A stretch of DNA of 64,000 nt from Sphagnum compactum (Eukaryota > Bryophyta > Sphagnopsida > Sphagnales). A program made the translations under genes and the position numbers. Within the stretch, counting starts at the first letter, position 1, and each line of letters starts with the position of its first letter. Positions 34,283-47,389 of the stretch are shown one piece after another. The DNA lies in NCBI GenBank assembly GCA_965153455.1, contig OZ234499.1, positions 8,490,271 to 8,554,270 on the forward strand, in the 5' to 3' direction. The notes under the pieces were generated by a model. It was not told the origin of the DNA. It did no database searches and was given only the letters and a program-made list of their open reading frames with translations.

Positions 34283-37200
34283 ATGGGAGACCCATTGGAT
34301 TATCTGACTGCGTCAGGAACGATCAATGATGAAGCAGATGTGAATTTGGCCACCCAATTGCAGCATTCGTCAGATGATATCTCACAGGCTTTCATTGCCA
34401 AGGAAGTCGCGACTGCCATGAGTGCAGCTGCAGCAACCGATGAGATAAGACGAAGTGCAGCGTTCACTCAAAATACTTCGCGAGCTCAGCAGCAGCCTCC
34501 TCCCACAGACGCTCAGGATGTACATATCCTCCAAACAATTCCCAACTTGCGAACCAAGCGAAGAGTGATCGCGGACGATTCTGCTACAGATCACGGCGGC
34601 AGGGGCGGCCAGGAGTCGGACCAGATACCACCTTACGGTTACGAGCATGGCTCCAGCCCTAGAGCAGCAGTCGATGCGCAACAAGGACCTGGAGCAGCAT
34701 CTTCGAGTAAATTGGGATCATCTCATGATCGGCCTGACTTGCAGAGGTTTGAGTTCCCATCTCTGGAGGATGCTGCAACATCCTCTTCTAATACCAGCTG
34801 CACTGCAGTGCAATCTGAGAGTTCCAGGGGCGGACAACCTTCCATTATGAAGCTCCGGAAACCCAACCTGAGAGCTCTCACTCTTCCTGACCAAGGCGAC
34901 GATCAAATCAGCCATCAAAGCTCGCCAGGGGCCCGCAGTCCTATTAGCCCAACTGTTCTGCATCACGGGTTCATGACGAGCAGGAAACCTCCCAAGGTGC
35001 ACGCCAGGCTCAAGGCAAGGCTACAAGATCCACCACCCATGACGCCTGTGGTACGCAGATTGGTGAGCGACCGCCGAGACTCAAGAACTCGCCGCCATAG
35101 CACACAGGAACACTACAACCCAGAGCTCACATTCGGGGGCTTACACACCAGCCGCCGACCCAAGCCTGGAGGTCTTAGCCGCGTCGCTTCCTTCGTTGCA
35201 GCGGCCACCCCAAGCAAAATCAAGTCGATAGCTAACATGCTGTTCTCACCTCGTACTGCTGGTGCAGCTGCTCCTTCTGGCTCTGCACCCCCTGAGGAAG
35301 AGGTAGGTACTAGGCCTCTTGCTCATTACCCTTCTTGCCAACATTTTCTGCATCATGCTTTTCTGCTCTTCATAAGCCTTACTGCAAAACATTCACCTCC
35401 TCCAATTCTTCACCTACAAGCTGTCGTCATTCAAAACTGCAAACCAAGTGCAGATTGTGGACACCATCTCTGCCAAGATGAACAGCACTTGTTGAACATG
35501 CCATATGATCAACTTTGATGCTAATTAGGGTAGGAGGTAACCCTTCATTGCCGGCTTCTAAAACTCTTGTGTACACCTTGTTGTTCAGGTTGATCCTTTG
35601 GAGGATGAGTCGATTCCGCAATACAAGAGATGGAAAAGGAAAAGCAACAGGTGGTTGTATTGGATGCAGAGGATAAGCCTGATAGCGTTGATTGCTCTCC
35701 TGGTTTGTTCGGTCCGCTATGAGTCACTGCGGAAGGTGTATTGGTATAACTTGGTGCTGTGGCAATGGCTTACTCTTATGCTGATGGTCTCATGTGGCCG
35801 TCTAATTGCAGGAGGTGCCGTTCAGGTACACATTATATCACAACACATTTGTCTTCTACTTGATTTTGGTCAGTATAATATGCTTTTGATGGCTGACAGC
35901 AATCAGCAAGTAGGAATGTGGCACATCTGTGCATCTGAGTTGTGGCATCAGATGCACATCTGCCACAATGAACTGAAGTACTTGTGATTTGACTCAGAGG
36001 AAGACATCCCATGATTCAGGGCCTCTATTTAGATCACTGAAAAAGGACTGTTACCCATGCACTTTTTTTCTCCTTGTACTCTATGAAGGTCTTGCAAGTC
36101 TAAAGCAATTTTGTTTGGTAGCAACTAGCAACTAGTAGTACCCAGACTCTGGTCAAGATGACAACCACCTTTGCATTTTGAAAGAAGAAAATAAAGGTTC
36201 CCAAAAACTTACTCACACATAGTTTTGATTTGTGTGGGGTGTGAATGAAGCTTCTGGTGGTGTTAATAGAGCACCACTATCTGCTGAAGAGGCAGGTGCT
36301 CTACTTTGTGTATGGGTTGCGTCATGCGGTGAAAAACTGCATTTGGTTGGCTTTGGTGATTGGGACCTGGAAGATCATATTCAGAAACAACACAGACACC
36401 CAAACTATTCCTGTCATCACTAAGGTACATTGTCATATATCCATCCCTGTGCACGTTTCTGCAGAGATATTAGAATCCAATTTGAATAGTGGTGCCAGGA
36501 CGAGAACCAGCAGAAAAAGAGTTGGATAGACCCAATTCTGCATACAGATATTGGATGTACTGATTCAGAATGGAGCAGCATATTTGCAAATTATTGAGTA
36601 CTCATTCTCTTGCCAATTGAATGTCCACCATTGTGCCAGTTCAAAAGATTCAGCTGGGAGTTGTGAGGAAAGCCAAAAAAGCTTCCACAACACCAGCTTT
36701 GTACCTGTGGACAAATGTAATATCAGCATGACAGAAAAATTCTACTACTAAAAGCCACTGAACTGAAACCTGCATATTAGAGCTCTTTCAAGATTTTCCT
36801 GCTTTTAGAGCTTCTATCATGGGCATGGTGTTGGGCTACAGGTGCTTTGGTGTTTCTTTGCAGCATCAGTCTTGTGGATGGCAAAGGTATTGTTTGTGAA
36901 AGTGGCAGCTAATTCATTCCACCGTGCAGCTTACTTTGATAGAATACAAGATTGCCTCTTTCATCAGTATGTGTTGGAAACTATTTCACAGCCCAAGTAT
37001 GTAGAGGGTGAAAATGAGTCAACATGGCTCTACGGAGGAGTATCCAATGAACAGGATATGAGAACTCCTCAATTGCCTGGGACTCCTCGTGAGATGTCCC
37101 TAAGGCCAGTGACATCTGACTTGGAGTCACAGGTTCCCAAGTCAACAGGGATTGCATATGAAACACAGCCTTCTGATCCACGGCCAAGAACTCCACATGG

Positions 37201-39401
37201 GTGGCAAGGACTGCCAAGCAGTAAATATGATGTTCAGCAACCCCCATCTGCACATCAAACACCTCACAGGAAAGTAAGCTATGTCTCAATACCTGGTGCA
37301 ACCAATGGAAAAGTCACTACAACCCCTGAGGTTGTCATTGCACAGGACAAGCTGCAAGGGTTGACTTCACATGTGAGTTCTGTAGCTTCCTTCACCCCAT
37401 CACAAGATTAAAAGGACATAAATTTCAGCATAGCAGTCCTTTTCTTGAATGTGAATCTCCCAGAAACTTGTGACTGACTGTTAAGTATCAAACCTCATGA
37501 TATTACATTTGAATGCAGACAGCGGATCAAGTGAAAAACTAACCATGGGGTTTTGAATAATGTGAGTGCTTCAGACAGTGTCAGCATGGACACTAAGGAG
37601 ACTGATGAAGTTGGTGCGCACCCACAACATGACAACTTATGCTTCCATGTTGTCTGATGACTGGGAAATCGACAGTGAAGCCCAGGCTAAAGCTGCAGCC
37701 AAGCAGGTTACTGATCCCTGATCCCCATTCCTGATCTCCAGTTGACCAACCTTCCCGTCCCTCCTCTTACTTGTGAACTTTTTTGCCAGCAGATCTTTTA
37801 CAATATGGCAGACCGAACAGAGAAGAGTCTGACACTGAAGAATTTCTTGGAGTTTTTTCCAGAGGAAAAAGCACCACAGGCATTTGAATTGTTTGAGGTA
37901 TCAGATCAAGGAACAATCTCAAAGAAGGCCCTTGTAAAGTGGGTAGTGACAGTGTACAAGGAGCGCAAGGCTTTGTCTCTGACTCTGAGTGACAACCGAA
38001 CAGTGGTGGCCAAGCTTCATCGCGTGCTTGATGTTGTATGTATGCCAGCAACTCATCCTTGATACATGTCCCACAACTTTGTTTCAGAACATAATGTAGG
38101 CTACCACTGGGAAAACCCTCACAAGGTCTGGTGAATATATGCAGCTCGTTCTGGCCGTTCTGCTTACAATATGCTTCCTAATAATGGGCGTGAACACTCA
38201 GAAGCTACTGGTGGCCTTCTCTTCAATCTTGCTCCCCTCTGTGTTTGTGTTTGGCAACGCAGCACGAAGCACATTCGAGTCTCTCATTTTCCTCTTCATT
38301 ATGCACCCCTTTGATGTGGGTGACCGGATCCTAGTTGATGGAAATTCCTTGGTTGTCGAGGTCTGTTTTACATTGCCTTGACTCCCTCCTAACCACAACC
38401 TTCCTTTCACACCTCATTGTCCTGCACCTTTGGCATGATTATCCAGGAACTAGGCAGATTAACCAACCTTCAATGATTCTGTTGTGTCTAGAATTTGTGC
38501 ACACCTGCGAACAGAAATTTTAACAATCTGTTATCTTGGGAGGGGAGGGCCTCACTGCAGGAATTGAACATTCTAAACACCATATTCCTAAGGCAAGTGT
38601 TTTTTGATCTCACCAGCACCAAGGTCTACTGACTCATTATCTTTTCTTAAACTTCAGATCTCATTGGTGAGTCCCAAATCATGAGCATTTCCATACATGG
38701 GTTCTCTTTACCTTCCTAATATTCAACTCGGGATATCTCATGAATGCAGTGGTTCAAATGAGAAGGTATACTATCCAAATTCTGTTCTGGCATCAAAGCC
38801 CATTTCCAACTTCTATCGCAGCCCTGACCAATGGGACACCATTGACTTCCAGATCCATGCAAGCACACCTGTGGAGAAGATTGGGATTCTCAAAGAGAAG
38901 ATGACAAAGTACGTTGAAAGTCTACCACAGTTTTGGTATCCCACATTCCGTGTACTCTGCAAGGATATTGAGGACAGCAACCGCATGAAGATGTCCATTT
39001 GGATGCAGCACCATCTCAACTTCCAGGTCAACATCCATCATCTTTTCAATTGGAAGTTTTTTGACTCTACCAAGGGAATCACTTTAAGGTGTTGAATCCT
39101 AAGATAATTTGAGCATGAGACACCCTAAGCCTTAGACCTGGTAGCAGATAGCAGAAACTACTTCTGTGCGAAAGTCAGAGAAAGGAAGACAATGGACACA
39201 GAATCTGTGCATCCACATTCACATGTAATTGCATGTGCTTTGATAGTGCAGGAAGCTGGTGAGAGATGGCAACGACGAAGCAACATGATCTTGCATATGA
39301 AGACAGTGTTGGAGGAGTTGAAAATTGGGTTTCAGCTACCTCGCCAGGAAATCACTGTAACAGGAATCCCCCTGCTTGATGTGCCACGCACCTTTTCTTG
39401 A
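34283..39401 (+). CDS. Mechanosensitive channel of small conductance-like protein (plant MSL), complete, 10 exons
   Basis: An ion channel that opens with membrane tension, of the plant MSL class related to bacterial MscS. Exons: 34283-35302, 35589-35825, 36251-36424, 36842-37372, 37575-37706, 37793-38035, 38145-38360, 38561-38592, 38750-39026 and 39252-39401. All phases agree and the product has 1003 residues. The N-terminal 340 residues (exon 1) are hydrophilic and Ser/Arg-rich. Membrane segments lie at about 369-382, 397-415, 446-465, 478-498, 780-798 and 800-831. The last is followed by the family motif MHPFDVGDR (832-840) and by EKVYYPNSVLASKPISN. The loop between segments four and five holds LTLKNFLEFF and VVTVYKERKALSLTL, as in MSL10-type proteins. 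Six segments and no transit peptide suggest the plasma-membrane class rather than the organellar class. Intron 8 starts with GC instead of GT. Confidence 0.93.
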
Positions 39402-41250
39402 TTTTGGGCTGCATTCTTTTATCGTCATATCTTTTTCAAACCCATAGGCCTGTGCATAAAAAAATGCGTCACTCAAAACCTTCCCACTTGTTGCAACGGT
39501 GAGTTATCTCACTGTACAAAATAGTGAGCCCCGCCTTGAAACTGTGCACTTGAAACACTTCATGTTATTGTCATCCCCACTTAACCATTGAATTGCAATC
39601 AATGTAGATACATGTATCGCAACGCAAGCATTTCTGCCCCTTTTTTCTCTCACTCAACATTCCAAACTACAAAAAGGCTTTTGTGCAGAAAGTCAATTAG
39701 CTGCATGGTTCAGGGATTCGCCCACTTCCATAGAAGTAGGTAAACTTGCCAGTACCTGCTTGAAGGCCCCAACTGCAGATTGCATTCCCACCTCCTACTG
39801 TTGGCAACTCCATATATATGACCTTCAGGCTTGCAATGTGCAGCATGACAAGATGAACAGATTTCAAAACCATATAATGACCATGACTAATGCACAAGTA
39901 CCAAAACTGCCGTGAAAAAGACTTTAGGGCTAAAGTTTTCTACAAAGAAAAATTATGCTATATTGAAGCAACAACATGTGAAATTCAATTAGCAAAAATC
40001 CTGCATCTAATTTGCTTGCAAAATGTTTGAGTTTGAAAGTGAAGCTACAGACAACTTCTGGGAAGCTGATTTCTCAAACTATTCTAATCAGATGTAGAAT
40101 TGCACCCTTGTTCATTTGAGCTAGTATGTTATGATCAGAGGTTTTCTGCTACTGAAGAAATGAATTCAGCTTGTAACATCACCAAACACCGAAAAAACGC
40201 TGCATCACAATACCCCAAAGGTTGCTACCTGAGCTCTATGCTTGGATACACTGATGGTAGTAGTGCCTTCTGCACACCAGTCATCGATATCACATGCCAT
40301 CATAATTCATGATCTCATCTCTTTCTACAGTCAACCTGGAAGGTTGCAAACAATGAGATCTTGGACAAAGGCCTGAAACAAAACAGAAAATCAGTGAATG
40401 CAAGCTCATCCCTCTGGAGAGATCTGCAGGTCTATGATGGCAACAGAGATGACTATTGGTCTACCTTGAAAGATTGTTGAATTGCACTCACTCTCCACAG
40501 TTTCATGCACGGATTGTTGTAATTGCATCATCACACAGAAGATCTTTGTTTCTCCTACACCTGTAATTCAGAATTCAAAACTTCAAAGCAGATGATTCAT
40601 TTGCTCCATCTGATGGACAACAATCCTTTTCTAATCTTCAGCTTTGTGTGCCATAGGATAGTTTGGACCATTTTATTTCACCTCTGCCACACATGGACAC
40701 AAAGTGGATAATTTTGATACTTGCATGATTTTTATAGTTCTAAATATATGGTGCTCTAAGGTATTATATTTGTAAACATTGACTCCTTTTGGTACTAATG
40801 GGAAACAAACTAGTTGGTCCCTTTTGGGACCTAGAGTGGAGGTAGGCCTAGCGCCCAATATTATGAAGGATATTAGTATTTTCTCCTTTTTAAATGTTGG
40901 GTTCATTTTTTTTCTCTTTTCTAACAAGTAAATTGGATGTGCAATGCATGGTCATAACAAAAAAAGAACAAACATAATTTTGTTTCAAAACCTTTTTAAA
41001 TTGATGTTCAATAAATTGACAACTATTGAATTATTTTTATTGCCAATGTAATTAAGGAATGTCCATATAATTATGACAATAGTTCAAATGCTGAGAAAAG
41101 AAGGCAGTAAGAAAAAAAAAACCTATACTTTGAAAATGTTTGAAATGATGCCACGTGGCGCTTTGAATTTTAGATTGTGTTTTTGAGTCCTTAGGCCTAC
41201 CTCCACTAAATATATAATATGTCGAGGAGCCTACACTTCTAGTCTTACTT
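39402..41250. other. Downstream spacer
   Basis: The first few hundred bases are probably the MSL 3' UTR. A 70-codon open frame at 40100-40312 is unrecognised. A 16-bp sequence AGTGGAGGTAGGCCTA near 40833 recurs inverted near 41192. Next to the first copy stands the small hairpin GGTCCCTTTTGGGACC. From about 40700 the DNA is AT-rich. Confidence 0.4.
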
Positions 41251-41251
41251 G

Positions 41252-41575
41252 GCACACCTTCACTCATTTGAACCAAGAGATTGTGTGGACTTTTGAGTAT
41301 GAAGATGGCTTTAATTCCTTGACAAATGTTGGCCTCACACATGCCCCTTTTCTAAAGTTGATGGATTTTGGGATGGAAAACTCAATCCTTTGCACATATG
41401 TAAATTATGAATCCATAGGGGTAGTCCTAAAGTAGGGAGGCCAAGTTGTGGTTTATGAATGAAAAAAATAAATTAATGTTAAACAAAATTACCTATTATC
41501 CTATGAAAAAGAACTATTGATCATAATACATGCTTTGAAAATATGGAGACATTATTTGAATAGCTTCATCCGAAA
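41252..41575 (+). pseudogene. Ty3/gypsy retrotransposon relic (end of RT, start of RNase H)
   Basis: Read in one frame with internal stops, the segment gives FTHLNQEIVWTFEYEDGFNS, LTHAPFLKLMDF, NYESIGVVLK, a GGQVVVYE stretch and YEKELLIIIHALKIWRHYL. These follow, in order and spacing, the end of reverse transcriptase and the beginning of RNase H of gypsy polyproteins (APVLxLPDF, DASxxGIGAVL, YEKELLAIVHALKxWRHYL). Three stops in the middle show it is dead. No LTRs were identified. Confidence 0.75.
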
Positions 41576-42360
41576 CTTACAGAACCTACTCCAAAATTCG
41601 AACATCATCTAAAACCTACAAAGCTTGATTTGAAAACATGGGCAATTTTTCATATTATGCTCTAAAACTTGTACAATGTGCTTTTATTAATTAACAAATT
41701 CATTTGAAATGTGGTCAAGGATATCCAAAATGTGGGCATGTAACTTGGAGAGTTGACCAACATTCTCTAAATTGGCAATAGTAGCATCTGGAACATGGAA
41801 AGCAAGTTGAAAAAAATTGTCTAGTCTTCGAAAACATGTAAGGAAGCATTTATGAAAAGTTATAAACACCCTAGTTTGAAATGTGAGCATGGTGTTTTCA
41901 ATATTGATTTTTAAAAGAGAAACTAAGGACAACTACAAGGTCTACTCAAAATGAGCATATGGAGTTTAGCATGAATGATTAGTTTCATCATCCAAATTTG
42001 GTCTTCATTATTAATCGTGGCAAAGTTTCTAGAGCTAGAAATATTAATGTTCACTTTTATTTTATAATTTGATCAAAAGCAATTGCAACATTAAGAAGGG
42101 CAAATCAAGTGCACTTGTGAAATATAAAACAAAGTAAGGTCTCGAACATGGAAATGAAGGAATTCAATTGAAATTGACAAAACATGATGCCCAATCAAAC
42201 ATTTTAAACCCAACTCATATCAATATTTTCATGATGTTTCAAATAATTCTTGATAATCATATGTGAAAATTTTCCACCTTCATTGTCAATTTTGGCTAAT
42301 GACCTAGAACATTCATGTGTCTTCCCTACTGTTCTGTATAATTGGAACCTACGTGGACTG
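41576..42360. other. AT-rich spacer
   Basis: No coding signature. Probably more decayed retrotransposon sequence, but I cannot assign it. Confidence 0.35.
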
Positions 42361-42725
42361 CATGGTATAATATCGTATAATATCAAATTGTATTATACAA
42401 CAATCAAAGTCCACCTCAATTGAAGATGTTACCCTTGTCCACCACCTCTTCATCGAAGAAATCCTCGTCAGCAATGTCGTCGGTGCCGCTAGAAATGTCA
42501 AGGCGATCAAATTCTTCAATGCAGCCACTGTTTGCGCAATCCGTGGGTGGGGCAAGAATCGAACCGTTTGTGCAATCCGTGGGTAAGGCAAGAATCAAAT
42601 CGTTTGCGCAATCCGTGGGCGCACTTGCCTATTATACAATAATTATACAGTGTATAGTTGTTTCTGATGGTGGTATAATACCATCGTATAATATCGCGAG
42701 TATAATATCGCAATTATACATACGA
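42361..42725 (-). other. CpG-containing insert with an acidic open frame, bordered by TATAATATC repeats
   Basis: The segment stands out from its surroundings by higher CpG content. On the minus strand it encodes an acidic tail (DRLDISSGTDDIADEDFFDE) preceded by a tandemly repeated peptide. At both ends the word gtataatatc is repeated (two copies near 42363-42383, several near 42678-42712). An acidic C-terminal tail of a hAT-type transposase is one possibility, but I cannot confirm it, and a full domain is not visible. Confidence 0.3.
42531..42628. repeat. 36-bp tandem repeat, about 2.7 copies
   Basis: Copies start at 42531, 42567 and 42603 with tttgcgcaatccgtgggt or tttgtgcaatccgtgggt and continue as ggcaagaatc. 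The period of 36 is a multiple of three, so an open frame survives through the array on the minus strand. Confidence 0.75.
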
Positions 42726-43795
42726 ATCAATAGTCTTCCCACACATTGTCTCATCCGTAATGCCTTCATATGCATTGAGGTAAACAAACATGGATACTTT
42801 TGGCAAGTTAGTCAATGGTGACAATAGCCTTGTTAAGTATCTCAATTTTTTTGTCCCTATTATCTTCATACCTTTCAGGACCCAATCAATAAACATCATC
42901 CTGCTCCAAAATACCAATTGCTTTCTTCTAATTGTGTCAAGATCTCCTTGATATCAACATTAGTAGAATGATAGTTCACACCTTGAATTGAACATGCATA
43001 GCTCATGTCCTTATCAATGGAATGTTAGTAAAAAGCTTTCCGTAACATGATTTCATGAAGAACGTTTTGGCACATTGTATTCATTTGCAAAAAATTTGTT
43101 TCGATTATTGATGTTTCCTTAATTGAGTGGCTCCAAAATTTAAGTCAATTTCTTTCGACAAAGCATTTATAATTGATGACAATGTGCCATATGGGATTCT
43201 AGTCTACTTTATAGCCTCAATCTTCACTACAATGATCATATTAAACTTTTTCAACTATTTGGAAACAAATGTTAAGCTTTGTTGATTGAGGTGTTCCTTG
43301 TGTTGATCTTCAAGTTAGTTAAAGCAATTTAGACATTTTTTTTATGAATGCACTAAACCAAAACATAGCATAAACAATGTTAGTCATATTTAACTATAGA
43401 CTCATGAAAACTTTATTTTGTTACAAAATTTTGAAAATAAGTCATCATTTATTCCATGCATGGAATCATGATTGCCATGTTTTGGATAGTGAGGTCATAG
43501 ACCAAATGTTGTTTCATCAATTCCATGAGGTCCATTGTTTGTTAAAAGGTTGAATTGGCTACCTCACTTATAGGTTTTCCCATGGGTTTCCCTACATGAA
43601 ACTTGAAATATAAAAAAAAAATTAAACTTTGTGGTTCATTGAACCCATTGAGTTTAAACATCAATAAAATAGAACATCAATAGCCCATCGAAAGATGGAG
43701 AACCCATGATCAAGTTTTGTTGTATTGTTTATATTGCATAAAATAAAAACCATTTACTTACCTAATAATCACCTATTTTGTTATTTATCTGGTTA
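42726..43795. other. AT-rich spacer
   Basis: Short frames on the minus strand (42714-42917) have no motif I can support. Otherwise nothing is seen. Confidence 0.35.
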
Positions 43796-43796
43796 C

Positions 43797-44125
43797 ATAT
43801 AAGTGCTACCAACGTGAAACCACACATTAACACAAGTTGAGTTACATCCGTAACTAAATCATAAAGGGCATTTAATGGATGGTGTGGCTAGGAAGTGTTG
43901 ATTCATGTGGGCCCAAATCAAATTGTGTCCAATTGTGAATGTGTTTGCCGATTAAGGGTCAAGAGAAGTAGTCACATGTTTCCCTATCTATCTAACATAC
44001 ACATAGGTCCTACTTGTTATAACATGTGTTACCAAAGTGAAATCAGATATTAACTCAAGTTGAGGTTCATACAAACTAACTTATTAAACATCTATGATGA
44101 ATGATTATGTTGTTTCAAGTTTGTT
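43797..44125. repeat. Two copies of a dispersed repeat also found upstream of CHLI
   Basis: Copy one starts near 43800 (gtgctaccaacgtgaaaccac) and copy two near 44025 (gtgttaccaaagtgaaatcag). Both continue into ...acaagttgagttacat-like sequence, about 225 bases apart. The later part of copy one (43850-43985) matches 50345-50470, upstream of CHLI. Examples: aaattgtgtccaattgtgaatg against agattgtgtccggttgtgagtg, and gattaagggtcaagagaag against ggttatgggtcaggagcag. Most differences are C to T or G to A in the copy here. Confidence 0.6.
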
Positions 44126-47100
44126 CATGTTTAAAAAAAAATTAAAGGTGCATCCACACCTATTGTTAAAACAATGTTAATTACATGTTAGAAAATTAAC
44201 AAATTTTAAGTGTCTACACCTAATGTTAAAGTTACCATTAAATCTAAGGTGGCATTTTACATGGTAGACAAAATTAGAGAAATGGTAATAATGTGCAAAG
44301 TTTTTTAAAATTTACCTAAAGAATGAAGTTTTACAAAAACAAACCAATTTTGCAATGGTAAATTGTTTGACATCCAAAAAATGACAAGATAAATGAATGT
44401 TAACTTAATATTTGAAAAAAATGTTGCTCTCTAAGTTGTGTGTAGGTTTGCACATGAGTTTTTCTCTAAAGTTCTTTAAGGTCCATGTGTCAATTTTGTG
44501 CTTTGAATGTCAATGAAATCTATATGCAAAATTCTACATTTTATCTATTATGAAATTCTACTTACAAAACACATCAAAATGGAAGAAATAACAAATCAAC
44601 GTCTATTGTTCACCATGATTATTTGGATTTACAACTTCATAACATTTTGAACAATTTTGCGACTTTGCACCCTCTATTAACCTACAACTTCAAATCAAAA
44701 TGTGTAACAAGGAGCTAAAAAGGGCATCAAATGTTAAACATAATGTGTCAAAATCAAACATTTATTTTTTATTAGCATTTGAAACCATAGTAATCATCGC
44801 AAGTTAGTCCTTTCTCCCTCATATATGTCATAGAACTTAAGATAAAATTTCATTTGATCCAATTTTAATTTTTGATTTTAATTTAGGACATTTAAAAATG
44901 TACACCTATGGCATCAAAAGGAGTCAATTTTGCAAAAAACTACCAAAAGGACTCATATAATGAAATTTTTTCATTAAAAAAATACAAATGATAAGAACAT
45001 ATTAACCACACTCAAAAAACACTCATAATTTTAAAAATGTGGAATCTAAAGTTTAAAAATTCAAAGAATGTTTCAAAATTGTTTCAAAATTTTAGAACTT
45101 CAAAATTCCTTTACCACATATAAATGGGTTATAATGTACATGATGTATTAAGAAATGTTATAGTTTATAGTATAATAAACCTAAAGAATGAAAAAAATTA
45201 ATTTTTGGTGATGATTTAAAATTTTGATCATTTTTCAAGATGAAACATTGAATCTATAAAAAAATTATATTTTTTTAATAAATATTTATTCAATAATGAC
45301 TAACAAAAAAACATGCAATGCATTGGAAAAAATTGAAATATTTTTTAGACTAAGTTACCAAAAAAATAGTTAAAAAATTCATTTGCATGTAAAAGTTATT
45401 TTTGGGAAAAAGGATTGCAAGTCCTGCAAAGGACTTGCAGTCCCACCAATAATTGATGGCTTGGCAAGGTGCCATTAATTCCACTACAAATTTTGAAGTT
45501 CCACAAAATGAAAACCAAGGTACCTACATTCTTTCAAACAAACTCACAAAAGATGTCAAATCAAAGTTTCAGATGTTAATAACTAAACTCAATTTCATGG
45601 TGTGTGAAAGGTGTAATGAATCAAATACCTTCAAATACTAAGAGGAAAAATGACCATTATCCTTGATCCTACATCAAATTCCTTTTGTGAAAGGAACACA
45701 AGTAAAGTTCATCAACCAAATTGAGAATACCAAGAGACTCTTGCATTGATTGAAGCCAAATGAGAAGAGTTGATCATGTGGTTGGATGTGGTTGATCCAA
45801 GGGATCATTTCAAAATAGCCACCAACAAATGGAGAAAATTTGTAAACATGGTGAACACAAGCCAACACTTACCATTAGCAAAAGAGCTCCACATGTAAAG
45901 ACAAATGAGGCCCAATATATGGTGACTTCAAACAAACATTTGATTACACATATGGGACACGCAACAACACAAAATTTTGGGAACTCTCCACAAGAAAAGA
46001 TTGCATTGAATGTCGTTAAACATTTCAGCAAGCTCATGTATGAGTTGATAAACTCCTTCATGGGGAAACAACCAATGTTTCACTCTCCTCGTGTGCAAAA
46101 TGTGATGTCCCTTGATGATTAAGTATATTGCCTTCATGTGCTACACCCAAATACTGAAATGAAAGACAATGTGCAACCACCATTACAAATCACGTAACCA
46201 CCACACCAAAATGTGCAATTGAACTTCTGTACACCACTAATACTTGCAAGAAAAAAATCATACACACAAGGAATACACAGTACTCCAACACTTGGCATTA
46301 GAGAACAACCAATTAACTTGGGAGGATTTCCTTCAATGAAGTGTTTCATGAAGATAATTTGCCAAATAAGGAATTTGATTCATCATTGAGAATCATCAAT
46401 CCTCTTCCCATTCTTGATCAAATAGAACTTGGTAATACAAGTGTTAAAAATAAGTCTTTTATTATAAGCAATGCCATTGTGGAAGTTACAAAAAGGCGCA
46501 ATAAAATTCTTGTGACTTCAATTAACAAAATCCACATTATAAATCTGGAGATTGAAGAGCAATGCTCCCAAGCTTAAAAGAAGTTCCAGAATCAACACAT
46601 TGAATAATTCTAAAAGGATGTTGAAATCAACAATACATAAAAAGGTATGGTCTAATCTACCATTGAATTAACACATGTGATGGGCATGATATGTTCAAAA
46701 GGGAACATAACGTCATCTTTTGATCTTGCCATGAAGACTGCACACCAAGAAAACACAAATGATGTTTGAAATTTGCCATAGAGACTATAGACCAAATGAA
46801 TGAAGATAATCTTTGAAAAAAACTAAGAAGAAAAGAGTTGTATATGCCTATTCAATATGCCAATTTGTGAAGTATTCAAACCAATTCCTTTACAGACCAA
46901 GGATTAGAAGACATTAATTGAATTTTCACCTAATAAGTAGATAGTAGTACATATATAGAAATGCATAGAAGTTCATTGTGATACTGTGATGAATTGTTCA
47001 ATCAACTTGTTTCTATAAATGAAGGCGTAACAACTTGAAATTTCAGTCCATATATACACTATAAAAGTACATAAAAGGAAAAGAAAAAACCAAGAAGGAA

Positions 47101-47385
47101 AAACCTTTGTATACATGTTCATTGCAACAACTTGTGAAGACCTCAAGCCAAGTCCTTTGCAAACCAAGGATTGAAAAACATTGATTGGAAGACTCATAAA
47201 TACATATGTAAAGGTACAAAAGAGGGATAAAAGGAAAGAAAGATAGTTGATATTTGCTCAGTGTGACAATTTGATGAATTCAAGCCAAGTTCTTTGGCAT
47301 CCCAGATAGATTTATAGTTCAACACAATTATGTTCACTTGAAATTTCTTGCCCTTCAACCATGTTTGACCTTGGACTGCCCCATC
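44126..47385. other. AT-rich spacer with unrecognised open frames
   Basis: Three plus-strand frames (45453-45641, 45829-46122, 46341-46577) lie close together and could be one decayed coding sequence broken by stops, but I recognise no family. The rest is AT-rich with long A runs. Confidence 0.35.
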
Positions 47386-47389
47386 TACT

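Noticed and set aside
41252-41575. Endogenous pararetrovirus instead of gypsy
   Set aside because: The RT-RNase H spacing and the YEKELL...ALKxWRHYL wording fit gypsy retrotransposons, and no movement-protein or coat features are seen.
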